NCBI RefSeq assembly: GCF_029784165.1 | Contig: NC_073696.1 | Span: 260,320,494-260,384,493, forward strand | Source of the DNA: Wyeomyia smithii | Taxonomy: Eukaryota > Arthropoda > Insecta > Diptera > Culicidae | Length of the DNA: 64,000 nucleotides | Reading direction: 5' to 3' | Shown: positions 21,976-33,335 of the stretch, piece by piece | Layout of the letters: each line of letters opens with the position of its first letter | Position numbering within the stretch: the stretch's first letter is position 1 | Made by a program: the position numbers and the translations under genes | The notes under the pieces: model-generated | The model's input: the letters and a program-made list of their open reading frames with translations, nothing else | Databases searched by the model: none | Told to the model about the DNA's origin: nothing

Positions 21976-22450
21976 GCTGAAGTGGAGGCTGCGGGGAACC
22001 CTTGGGCTACCGTGGTGGGTAGAAAGCGTCAAGAAAGTGCGACGCGCCAAGTGGCCAGCCGACCAAGGAAAATCAGGAAGGTACGGAGCAGGGGGGGATG
22101 CGCTCATACTCAAGACGGACGGGTCGAAGTACTAAGGACCCAGCTCATAGTTCCAAAGACGAATGTACTTGAGCTCCGGAAGGACACCGAGCACAAAGCA
22201 GCTACCTACAAGACGGTGGCTGAGCAGGTTCTAGGAAAAAAGGTGCAAGTTCGAACACCAATCTCAGAGGTGATTCTCCAGCTTGAAAACTTGGACGAAA
22301 TAATCGAGGAGTGCGACGTTGCACAAACCCTTTAGGAGAAATGCGAGGTGAAAGTGACTTAGCCTGAGTCAATCCGCCTTCGAAAGGAACCAGCGAGAAC
22401 CCTAGGTGCCTAGCATGTTCTGGAAAATGGGACGTCAAGCACTGAATGGG
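21976..22450 (+). pseudogene. non-LTR retrotransposon ORF1 (gag-like) fragment, R1/Loa type
   Basis: Reading NPWATVVGRKRQESATRQV, then SRPRKIRKVRSRG, RVEVLRTQL, then LRKDTEHKAATYKTVAEQVL and RTPISEVILQLENLDEII. This order (WATVVGRK, basic stretch, LKRDAEQK-like, ILQ..DLDE) is typical of R1/Loa-type ORF1 ahead of its zinc knuckles. The frame ends at TAG 22333; later in-frame words (ESIRLRKEPARTLG) continue after the stop, so it is decayed. The zinc knuckles are absent and no ORF2 follows. Confidence 0.72.
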
Positions 22451-22689
22451 AGGCTCGAGGTGGCCAGCCGGTAAACCGGCTATTAATCCACGGGCGTAAG
22501 GGTGTTACAACTGAATCTGAATCACTGCTACGCGGCCCAGTAGCTGCTATACCAGTCGTTATCGGAGGCCCCTTATCGTATCTCTTAAACAACAAACCAG
22601 TAATGGAATCAATTCCTCAAAGAAGCTTGTCACTGGGAAATTCACCCCATTGGACAACGTAATTCTATTCCCCTAACAAAAAAATCTTA

Positions 22690-23800
22690 AAGGGTGTTCC
22701 ATATTAAACTGCAACACGGAAAAAAAACGCTGTGGATAATTACCCATCGGGTGAAAATTTGGGTAAAAGTAGTATAGAGTGTATTGTTTACATTTTATTG
22801 CCGATCGATGTCAGTTTTTAGAAAAATGGAAAAAATGGCGTCACCTGAAAAGCAACATCGCGAATTAATTTTGTGCAAGCACTTGGAAAATCCTCTCTTA
22901 CCGAGACATTGGAAAACTTGCCGGAATTGTGGAGTCAACGGTGAGTCGTATGATTAAACGATACTATAAATCTCTGAGCACCAAACGAAAGTAGAAATGC
23001 CTTCAGAATGGATGTTCTTTTAGTGATCAGAGTCTCAATTGTGTCGTGAAAGCGTTAAGGTAAAATTCCAATGCTTTGGTCCGGGATGTGGCCAAAAAGT
23101 TGAATCTTTTGTTCAGAGAGCCAAAAACCGGGAGGGACTGCATGCCTATAAAGAGCCGAAAGTGATGACGAAACCTCACTGTCTCATCATGGATGATGAG
23201 ACTTCCGTCAAGGTTAGCTTCCGTTACCACCGCCCAGCACAAGTTTCCGGAGGAAGTGAGAAAGCAGAAGCTTTCAAAGTTTGCCAAGAAATATATGATT
23301 TGGCAAGCCGTCTGCTCATGGGGCAAACGGAGTGCGCCGTTCGTGACTGTAAACGGGGAGTTCTACCTAAATGAGTGTCTAGAGACGCTGTTGGAACAAC
23401 ACGAGGGTCCTACGATCTTCTTGCCGGATCTAGCTTCGTGTCACTATACAAATGATGTCCTAGAGTTTGCTTTCATACGCAAGGATGATGCACCCCCTGT
23501 TCCCAACGCACCAACACTAAGGTCTATCGAAAAATATTGGGCTATTATGAAGCAGGCGCTACGGAAGCATCTCAATGAGGTCAAATCTGAAGAAGATATG
23601 CAGAACAAGTGAGTTTCCATACCGAAGAAGCTGCAACCAGAAGTTGTACGGAGCCAAAGTGGAGTTGAGCGTTATTGTCTGAAAGTTTGAAAAGAATCGG
23701 TCAACTTGGTAATTTTCTACAGCATTTTTTCCATGATGCAATTTAAAAAAAAAGCGTAAAGAGTGTCCCTCATAACTTGAAAAGTAAAAGTCTTTCGTCA
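22690..23800 (+). pseudogene. Tc1/mariner-superfamily transposase relic (ITmD37E-like)
   Basis: Starts ATG 22826 (MEKMASPEKQHRELILCK), shifts frame into RDIGKLAGIVESTVSRMIK, a helix-turn-helix. A second half reads CLIMDDETSVKVSF (first catalytic Asp) near 23185-23220. After another shift it reads VRKQKLSKFAKKYMIWQAV, FLPDLASCHY (second Asp, near 23430) and PNAPTLRSIEKYWAIMKQ (catalytic Glu). Spacing between the second Asp and Glu is 33 residues, about four short of the D37E family because of an apparent small deletion. At least two frameshifts and a stop make it inactive. A left end may begin at agggtgttccatattaaac near 22692. The right terminal repeat was not identified. Confidence 0.85.
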
Positions 23801-25590
23801 TCTATTGTCAGGTCCCCGTTCGCCGTTCGCACGGGACTTGGGGATCTTTAAAAGTGATTTTATATTATATCTTCATACAAAATTTGTTAGATTTAAGCCA
23901 CATTATGTACAGTTTCTTCTAGTTGCCGTGCCTTTGAGAAACGGTAATGCTTCATTCGAAAAAGTTTGCAACCTAATGCAATTATTTCAGGCATATGCGC
24001 CTGAATTAAACGTGCTGGAAAGGTGCAACTTTTTTAGTCCACCATGATTCCCGGTTGGTGTAGCAAAGCAAACTATTAACATTAATTCTATTCTGTCAAC
24101 AGCATCAAACAGGAAAAACTTTCTCCTGGTGCGAATTGTGCAGTGTAGAAAAACAACTGCATAAACTTTCGGTACTCACAGATACACACACACATACACA
24201 GGCGAAAACTCATTCAACATCCATTATTTCCGCACGTGCTGCCACCGAGGTATCCGAGAACAAGCGAAAGCATCTTAATAATTGTTCAATAAATTTTCTC
24301 GCTTCCTCTTCTCCGCAAGATGTTATTCGCATCCAAGTTCGGTTTACCTCCTCGGGAACATAACAAACCGACCAAGAAACTGATGCTATTTTAAAGTTTT
24401 TCTCGTTGCAGTGTGCTGGTCGTTTACCGGCTTTTGTTCAGCCAGAGCAAGAAAAAAATATGTTTCTTCCCTCCCGCCGCAAGTTTGTTCGGGCTCAGCC
24501 CAGATTACTGCTTCGAGCTCCGGAAAGTTTTCGTTTTCCCAACGCGCCGAAAGCAGGTAATGTTGAGCGAGAAAAGAGAGAGAGAGAGGTGGAAAACTTT
24601 CGCCTGCCCCGTGCCCCAATTTGCGAGTATGTAGCGAAATTAGAGTAGCATAATTAAATATTTCTGGCCAGTGAGCTTACGGTGCACCTTAATTTTTCAA
24701 TGAGCTTGAATTTTTCGCTTCTCTTCTGCTGGCACTTATTAACTTTCTTTCCAATGAAAATCGCGGATTGGAGCATCCTGGGTTCCGCCGCAATAGAGGT
24801 CAGCACGATTCCGGCGCTCGATAACTTCTCCGAGACAAATGATGCTTTCGGATTAGCCGCACGTAATTGTGGGTTGCATTTTTCACCGGATTTGGCCGTC
24901 TGGTTTGAGTAACGACTTCTCGCTCGGCTCCGGCGGTTGAACCATGCATATTAATTTCGCACATACACACACTCTTCGGTGGATGAGTTTGCCTTTTCAG
25001 TTTGTTTAATGGAAGCAAGCTAAATTGCACGGCGGGCTTTTTTTTGTTCTTTATTCAAAGTTTAACGGGTAAATAAATTCTCGGCGGATTTCACGGCATT
25101 TGCAGTTGATTCACGATTCAATATTTGCTGGGATTATTAGCTGTTTCTTTCTATGGGAAAACAACACACCAAGATGCGAGGAGGGCTTGAGTAAAAAGCT
25201 CTTTTTTTGTCGCGATTTATCAGAATTGTGATGGTATTCAAAAGTCAGCTCGGTTTTGTCTTGATGAAATGTTAGCGTAAATGCTTCAACTTCTCAAGCT
25301 TGTTTGAAATTTTAATAGCGCTGGAGATATTATTTGTTTTTTTTTCCAAATTGTCAACATGTTGAAATTAGTCGCCATTCAACCACTATTTTTTTAAACG
25401 AATTGAGCAGATCCATCCAGCAGCCCATATCTGTACATAATTAAAGTGCCCATTTTTCTTCAAAACAATCGTCTTTCCGCAACCAAATCGAGGTCTGATA
25501 AAAATTCCCAGCACGTGACAACCCGGCAAAACTTTGATACTTGTTTCATAAGATCTTGTGAGAATTTAACATGGCAATTTCTGCTAAAAA
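23801..25590. other. GC-moderate unique-looking DNA, no gene recognised
   Basis: Small overlapping ORFs on both strands with no family motif. Short CA runs occur near 24187 and 24964. The stretch 24060-25080 is compositionally distinct from the AT-rich repeats around it and resembles intronic unique DNA. Confidence 0.4.
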
Positions 25591-25599
25591 AATTGTTTA

Positions 25600-25946
25600 A
25601 TTTTCTAGATGACGTTTTGAAATCCAAGATGCTGACCACGATGTATATAGGTGGCACTCAGTTTCTGGAAAACAACATTATGTGACCTTATCCCATCCAA
25701 AATAGATATTTTCGGAATCTAAATGATGACCAGAAGTCAATGTTCAACATCAAACGCCATTTTTGGGATGGTGATTTTCAAGTTTTGCGCAGCGGCTCAA
25801 AATGATTAAATTTGAATGATTTCCAGAGGTCGAAAATTGATCCCAGACGCCATTTTAAAATACAAAGATGACTGAAGTAGAAGAGAAACATATAAATGGA
25901 AACTGATTTTGAGATATTACATCAATGCCAGGTACGTTAGATTAGT
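25600..25946 (+). mobile_element. decayed Helitron-family fragment
   Basis: Phrases gaaatccaagatg, cagtttctggaaaacaac, ttttcggaatctaaatgat and cagacgccattttaaaat match repeat block B of the Helitron at 8849. The fragment ends in tgccaggtacgttagattag, a possible decayed version of the 3' terminus. Confidence 0.5.
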
Positions 25947-25975
25947 TTTATAATCTGAGAATTCGAATGTCTGTC

Positions 25976-26045
25976 AGTCTGTTTCTTATAGATTCACTGA
26001 AACTACTTAACCGATTTTGTTCAGGAAATGTGTTTTTTCAGGGTA
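25976..26045 (+). mobile_element. possible second Helitron 5' end
   Basis: tctgagaattcgaatgtctg is followed by tcagtctgtttcttatagat and actgaaactacttaaccgat, the same order of words as the 5' end at 8849 (tctgaac..tgtctgtctg..ggaaactaccgaaccgat). Only about 70 bp is recognisable. Confidence 0.4.
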
Positions 26046-29000
26046 TTTTTTTTTTTTAATTATTAGCTCTCAATATCTCGGTCTGGATAGCTTTTCCATG
26101 CGACCAAAGAATTCTGATTTTAACTAAATTGTGCTAATTTTAGCATACGTTTTTTTTGGAAAATTACTTTTGAGTTTGAAAAAAATCTTCTTTCGCTAAG
26201 AAAGCTAAGTACGTGCGTAATATTCTACCTGAATCGAAAACACTCGAAATGGTGGACTCTCTGGCATAAAAACCTTGTTCTGTAACATTTGTCAGTATTC
26301 TATAATTTATTCAATATGTATCTTGATTTGAACTTTTAATTCACTTTAAATTTTCTTTCTAGTAAAATTATATAATTATTTGTCGCATCATACAAGAGAA
26401 TTTTTACATTTTCTTTTCTTTGGTTTTTTTTTCTGAGTTACTAGGCTTTTACATAGAACATAAAGCTGTCAAAGAAATAATAGAGAAATCCGACACAATC
26501 AGACAATCAGACTAACTGATTTAAAGAAAATGTATATTCTCCAAATAATTTATCAATGCCAGAAAAATCGGAAAATGAAAATAGGCACATATTACACTCA
26601 GAAGGACTAGTTTTTAAAAGTGATTAAAAAACAAACACCACAGAAGGCCAAATCGGAATATATATAGTTTGCTTGTCTTTCAGTCACGCGCACGACAAAC
26701 GAAAGTTAGTTTTCCCAAGCAAACTCTGAACCTGAGGTACACTAAAGTTTGTTATTTTTTCAAGTGTAGCAACGCAAACACTCATGTTCTGACTACAAGT
26801 TACCTTTGCTTTTAGTCCTCCACTCACCTCCTCTCGCCTGATATGAAGCCGGTCGTAAAGAAATCAAAGCTAACTGCATCTTAACTAATATTCGGTACAC
26901 GTGTTAAAATAGCACATGGCTATGGGTTCTGATGCAGGTGCATCGGCGAATACCGCCAAAATCGTAACAAAGGGCGGAAGGGAATTTTAAGATGTAAGAA
27001 AGACATAGTATCAAAGATATCAAGCATGTAAATGAAATCTAAAGTTAGCCAAACCACTGTCAGTTGATTACGAACGTTACTTTATAGTTACATGTTCTAC
27101 GTAATATGTAATAAGTTCTATGGCATTGCCATCAAAATTAGGTTGTCAAGTGATGGAATAAGGCAGTACCTGTTGTAATTCTTTGAGGATAGACTATGAA
27201 AAATTAAAGAACATGATGGGGATTATAAACCTTTTTGCTCGGAAAAATAAGCAGCTTGGATTTTTTCAAGTGTGTAGCAATTTTTATATGCATTGAAATT
27301 GTAGTTTTTCAACAGTACAGTTATTCGATAGCAAAAAGTTGTTTGTTAATTGAAAAAATCAATTACGACCGAAGACGTTAATAACGAACATTTATAAAAA
27401 GTTGAAGAAAACCGGCTGTAACTCGGCAAAGCCATTTTATGCAAAACACCATATCGAGTTTTAAATTCAGCTCATGGCGCGTGACAAGCCGCACTTGAAA
27501 TCTATCCAACTTTCTCCCTATTACTCAAAGCTCTAACAAAATTTACAAAAATGTTCTCAAGAAGTTGTACCTAAAGATAGAGCAATATAGTTTTTTTTTC
27601 GATATTTTTTAAAAATAGAAAAGACATTTAACCTACACAAGACATGCTGCATATATTGTACCCCAAATTAATTCTTTAAGTATGCTACGACGTTCAAGAT
27701 GCACGGGAAAAGCGATAATTATTTTGCTGATACGTAAAAATTTTAGCTGTTTCAAAAAATTCTACAGTATAAGATAAACCCATTCCCGACGGGTGACATT
27801 CAAACTTTGATTCAAGTTCAACAACCATACTTGAAAATTTTCACGATGAAACTATTCAGTAAGGTTAGAGAACAAAATGATCTTCAATATGCAATACAGT
27901 TTGTGCCAATTGTGTATATAGTTGATGAGTAATAAGAGTTTGAAGTTTGAGGTAAAAACTGATTCCTCTCTGACAAAGGTGGTGGTGATGGGATGAGGAT
28001 TGTTATGTTGTTACGCAACACTAGAAAAGGGTTCTGTGATGGAACGCACAGATGACAGATGTTTCATGCGCGTTATTCCAAGATTTGCTATTGTTAATAA
28101 CAAATTGCAAAGACGAACTTTTGCATGTGTGAATATTTTTTTGAGCAATCCAGTATTTTTTCATGAGCAATGGTTTTTGTAAATTGTTTTTTTTTTTCAA
28201 TCACGTTCATTTTTGTTTATTTTGTAAGTTTAGTTTAAATAAAACATATGTAAAAACAATTGAGAAAATCAACTATTTTTCATGTTATGAAATTAAAAAA
28301 AGATTAAATTGTTAGAAAACAATTTTTCGAATATAAGCGAATAATGAAGAAAAAGTTTCTAGATGTTGGAGAAAATAGCTGTACAGTGAATCAGTATAAG
28401 AAGCGAGATGCAGATTCGTTTGCGGGTAAGCAATCAATCCACGCGTTTTCATGATCTACTGAACGAAGGATTTATCGCAGTTTAGATAATTAATTAAGCT
28501 TTAAACCAGCGCTGGCCATCTGCATCGAATTGTCGATATTGTCATAGCTACATCTTGAACTCCAACTCAAAGATTCAAAAAAATAATTTATCATTTTAGA
28601 TTAAATACCAACTTTTATTAGTATAAAATGCATTAGAAAGTGGCTAGCCACTACGGGCCACCTAGTTGTAATATAATAACATAAATATACCTTTAAAGGT
28701 AAAAAAATTGAATTGAACTAACAGTAAAAAATGAAGCTTCGAAAGACCCGAACAACCGAAAAAGGAAATTGATTTCATATTGAGCTAAAATCAGTGAAAA
28801 AACATTTATAAGGCATAGAAGAGTAAAAGCACAAATTATTCTAAAATTAACGCAGAATGGCGAAAAACAAAATCCACCAAAAAATCCTAACTTATGCTCA
28901 GAATAACGAAAAATATTTCTAGAGACTAGAACAGGCAGAGAGGAAAATCGTCAGAAATTGAGCTTAGAAAAACAAAAAAACGACCTCGACTTGCGCACAG

Positions 29001-29589
29001 AATAGTTTTAGGAATTAATCTCAAATCTGGCTTAGACTGAAAATAAAGCTCATTATATACAGACGCGGATTTAAGTGGTAATGGGAGGTGAGAGGGGCAA
29101 AAACTTTGGGTCATTCGACACATGGGCTCTCGTTAGCTTCCGGAACGAAGCGTGAAGTCATTTCCTCTTAATGTTTTAAGGGCCAACATTACCTCTTAAT
29201 GTTTTAAGGGCCCAAATCTGGCTTCAATAATATCAACTTGAGGGAGCCTCTTCGTCAGTGGCTTCAAAATAGGAGGTTTTTCTTATTTTTTTTCGATATG
29301 GAAAATTGATACAATGAAGACGGATGAGAAGACTAACTTAAAGCCAAATCAACGAAAATGGATTCTGATGAAAAAAAAAAAAGTCAAATTGAGCTCAGAA
29401 GAGTGGAAAAGGGCTCCTTAAAGCCAACAGGATGATAAAGGAGAATGATTCCTAATTAAACCCCATATGGTGGAAATCGTTAAGAGAGGTCAGCCAATTC
29501 AACTAATAAGATGATTCTTAATTAAACTGAAAGTGGCAGGATATACTTTTGAAGGTAAGAGAATACCCAATAATAACTGCAGCCGCTTC
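26046..29589. other. AT-rich DNA without recognised genes
   Basis: No ORF above 70 codons has any motif. A short tandem duplication of cctcttaatgttttaagggc lies at about 29164-29212. Many AATAAA-like words are expected by composition and are not interpreted. Confidence 0.4.
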
Positions 29590-29593
29590 TTAA

Positions 29594-30802
29594 GGGGTAA
29601 TATCTACCAAAAAATTATTTTTCTTGTCATTTTGTTTTATTGGCTTAAATCATGCTAAAACTATCCTAGAATCAAAATCTACATCGCCCAAGTACTGATC
29701 TGAACTCAAAATTCATTTAAATCAGTTTTTATCGAACAACTTTTATGCTCCAAAATCACGTTTTTCGATTATTTTGACGATGCTCGTTTTTCGAGATTTT
29801 GTAAACTAGCAGAAGTTACCTCTGATCGTTATCGTGTTTCAAATTTGAAGTATAGAGGTCGCTGCATCAAGTTTCGATCGTTATAGCGTCTCTACAGCAC
29901 GTGTTTACTCACAATTTCCCTTTGTTACGTCGATCAGCCGTTCTCGTTGTGTACGTTCTTTGTTTGAGTTTTTCTATACTTTTTAACTGTGAGTTATATT
30001 CAAAAGTACTCAAATATGAGTGACACGTTTGAGTTTTGCGTGGGACTGGACGCCACCCACGTCAAAGTCGCTGAGCATCGCATGTCTGATATCGCGAAAG
30101 AGGCTAGGCGCAGCCATACATCAGATGACAAAAAGGAAGAAGAGGAAAATAAAACCCAGGAAGGACAACTTTACGGCGCAGGGAATGCTGACTGAAGGTG
30201 AAAAAAATTATTATGGGCTTTATTATTGCGATTCTGAAGATTTATAGCAATATGAAACTTTAAACGCGTTTTTCTCAAAACCATGTTTTCAAAATCGGCG
30301 AACAGTAGAACTGAAAAAGTATACATCCGATTGACTTGAAATTTTAACTGCAGCTTCTTCATTAGATTATCTAGTGAAGTACACACGATTTTGTCGATTG
30401 ATTAACAACAACAAAAGTTATAAACAATTAAAGTCGATTTTTTTTGTCGAAAATGAATTTTTTTCTTCAAGCCGTTGCCATTTTGCGAAGAAAAATTCTA
30501 AAAATATAATCATGTGTACTTCACTAGCGACACTTATGTAGATAATGAAAAAAAAATGTTTTGGTTACAGGTGGCGTAGGGCACGACTTCTACTGCTCGC
30601 CGCGAAAGAACTTAAAAAAAAGCGTTTCACGGCAATCGCTGCACAGCCGCCATTTTGTAAAAAAATAGCAATAATTTTTTTTCTATTCTTCAAGAGTTGC
30701 TTAATCCAATGATATATTATTTATATACCTTACATCTCAAATGTCCTTTAAAAAAATCGTTAAAAAATCCTTGTTTTTTGAGCATTTGGTAGATATTACC
30801 CC
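29594..30802. mobile_element. 1.2-kb TTAA-bounded DNA element (Kolobok- or piggyBac-like)
   Basis: Exact inverted termini GGGGTAATATCTACCAAA start at 29594 and end at 30802. TTAA lies on both sides (29590-29593 and 30803-30806). TTAA duplications are made by piggyBac and Kolobok elements. Internally only a small coding remnant (30016-30195) remains, so the element is non-autonomous. Kolobok is favoured slightly from that remnant, but this is inference. Confidence 0.82.
30016..30195 (+). pseudogene. short coding remnant within the TTAA element
   Basis: From ATG 30016 the reading MSDTFEFCVGLDATHVKVAE continues to DIAKEARRSHTS, then an acidic/lysine run, then TQEGQLYGAG and a stop at 30193-30195. 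The KEARR..EG..YGAG pattern resembles the charged linker found in some Mutator/Kolobok-type transposase proteins. Recognition is weak. It could equally be a small accessory ORF or chance. Confidence 0.35.
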
Positions 30803-30820
30803 TTAAGGCTAGAAAAAGTT

Positions 30821-30845
30821 CGAAAGAATGCAAACCCAAGTTAAG
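30821..30845 (+). repeat. 25-bp direct repeat, copy 1
   Basis: The 25 bases from cgaaagaatgc to cccaagttaag recur exactly at 33311-33335. The sequence just outside the TTAA element starts this copy. Confidence 0.8.
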
Positions 30846-33310
30846 CATAGCATATTTGATCGCCCGTGTGTTGCCCGCGATTGACCAGAATCAGCTGAAA
30901 TTGCACAATGAACCGTCAAAATTGTGCCTAGGAGTAGCAAGCCATTTTCAGTGTACAATTCCTGGTGATCTTTCATTTCACTGGTCAACAACGAAGCTGG
31001 CCACGCCCAATGCAGATCAATAGAGGAAGGGATATCGGGAGTGTTAGTTTAATATTTGTTGCTACTAGAGACCGAGGAATCCTCTGCATCATCCACAAGT
31101 ATCAAAGGAAGGAATTAGTGTTAGTGGAACGGAATTGATCTCCATCGAGGTAGATGGTGCGATCTTTTCTACACAAATTCGCGCACGATATGCACGCAAA
31201 AGTTGGATGGTGCGAAACCAGTACAAAATGGTGCGTTTTTAGCGCAATTGTTGATGTAATTCGGAACCAGTACAATGATTGCGTGTTGGGCATAACGCAA
31301 TCAATGCTCTAGCGTTTCTCCAATGTATTTGGCAGCTCCAAACTACTACACCTAAACAGTTTCAACTTGTATCAAGCAGCATTGCAAAGCGAGCGAGAAG
31401 CGAAACCATTCTCCTCCTTTCTGCTTGAGGACGAGACATATGCTGCGCTTTTCAAGTCTTTTGCACACACGCTTTCGAGATACTTTTTCTTCTTCATGCA
31501 TTCCTCTGAATAGCAGCAAGCACGAACCGACAGTATGAGTGAGACTAACAGCACTGGTATCAAGTATGTACAGCACGGGTGTCTCGCTCATTTCGTGAAG
31601 CAACGAGATATTGCCTTGCGCGTCGCAATCCGAAGCGAAAGAGCAACCTGCTAATTTTATGTGACGTGTCTAGTCTTGTCGCACATACATGGAAATTCTA
31701 CGAGCGAGAGAGAAATTTCTCTCGTCGCTTGAGAAAAAAGCGCGTGCACAGAATGACAAATAATAATTATTCACAATTTACAAGTGTTGCCATAAAAAAT
31801 CAGCAACGCTTTTGTGGCTTTGTGGAATGGAGGGTTTTGCTAGTTTTGCGGTGAAGCTAGCGTTGATTACAAAATGTTGTGAACAGAATTTTGTTTCTTT
31901 TTTTTGCAAATCATTCAATGGTACTTTTTAATGACCAAATCCATCGAGATAAATCGATCGAGTATTGTAGCTATTTAAATCTAGTGAGTTCACAAGTTGT
32001 TGCTTGCTGCTTGCACTGCTCCATGAGTAGCAGTCACTAATACACTCGACGTGAGAAATAAAGTGTCGGTATATGATACATATTCTGATTTCATTCTATG
32101 TCAATGTATTCGCAAAACAACTGTTGCGTTATGCGTTTCAAACATTTATTGTGCGATTTCTGTGCAACATTTGTGCGAATCGGCAAGACACAATGATTGT
32201 ACAAGACTTCAACTTTTGCGTGTGGTTACTTCTCGGTCTCTGGGCACCCAGCCACCAGGAGACGATATAAAAAGAACCATGCCACGATAGCTGTATCGGC
32301 ATACAGGGTAATCGGAGTTACTAGTTATCATCGGCAACATACCAATCGTAAACAGTCTGTATAACACCAAACTTCGCGTTTCATCCCGTGAACTTTTTGA
32401 ATTTACCTAGAAACGAATGGATTTCGTAAAACACAACAACCGTACGTCGAACGCAAACTACTGGTATCAGTGGCAAACATCGTACCGCGTTGTTTTGTGA
32501 CATGATGGATAATGCGCTCAAATAACCGATAGTGAGTAACGAAAAAAAAAACGTTATACGATGTAATGGTCATTGACACGTGGCCATTGAACTTCGAAAC
32601 CGCGGTATTAAGATAGTTACATTGAGCGCAGTCAAAATACCGCGCGCGAAACTGAACTGCCCTCTCCGGAGTCAAACAAGAACGTACCGACCACTAGTAT
32701 GACGAAAAAGCAAAAACACTCGCTTTAGTACAAACTTTAGTACAAGACAAGAGACATGAACTCAATAGGTCAATTAAAAATATGCTAACATTTAGAAAAC
32801 ATTTGTCCAAAAGCTAGAGAAATCGTAAAATAGTAAAATGAAGGAAACATATATATATTTCCCAATTTCACTCGCGACAAATAAATGTTTGACTACACAA
32901 TTAAACTAAGTACATATAAGCGAAGCGGATTAACAAACTAAGAGATTTGCAAATTTGGTTTATTCCCCATCTATTTCATGGGCAGCTTTATTGGCTAGTT
33001 CGTCTACCCGCCAACGAACGGCAGCGGCGCTGCAAGCGTGACTAATTTTACTTCTCGTTATGTGATTTTTTGTGGCTGGTCTAACTGATCACAAAACAAA
33101 CAAAAGACTTGCGAAATATAACGATTCTTATCCTGCCCAGAGCGGTCCTGTGATTCACTCCTTCACTATTCTAGATAACAGGGCAACCGGAACTTCCTGA
33201 TTTCACTAATTACACTACTTTATTTCGCGGGAAACAGGCTTTATGACAAGAATTTTTCATAGAAGCAGTACGCACACAGCACTTAGTTGGCCTTGTTGCC
33301 AGCTCTCCCT
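30846..33310. other. 2.5-kb interval between 25-bp direct repeats
   Basis: No ORF above 106 codons and no known domain. A 16-bp palindrome gagagaaatttctctc lies near 31705. The interval could be an insertion that duplicated 25 bp, but no terminal inverted repeat, LTR, primer-binding site or poly-A tail was found at its ends. Confidence 0.4.
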
Positions 33311-33335
33311 CGAAAGAATGCAAACCCAAGTTAAG
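33311..33335 (+). repeat. 25-bp direct repeat, copy 2
   Basis: Exact second copy of 30821-30845. It is followed by a partial echo, aacccaagttaagttc, near 33349. Confidence 0.8.

Noticed and set aside
22202..22438. Minus-strand ORF over the ORF1 fragment
   Set aside because: Shadow of the plus-strand gag-like reading frame.
30821..33335. LTR retrotransposon bounded by direct repeats
   Set aside because: The repeats are only 25 bp, without TG..CA ends, primer-binding site, polypurine tract or gag-pol ORFs.
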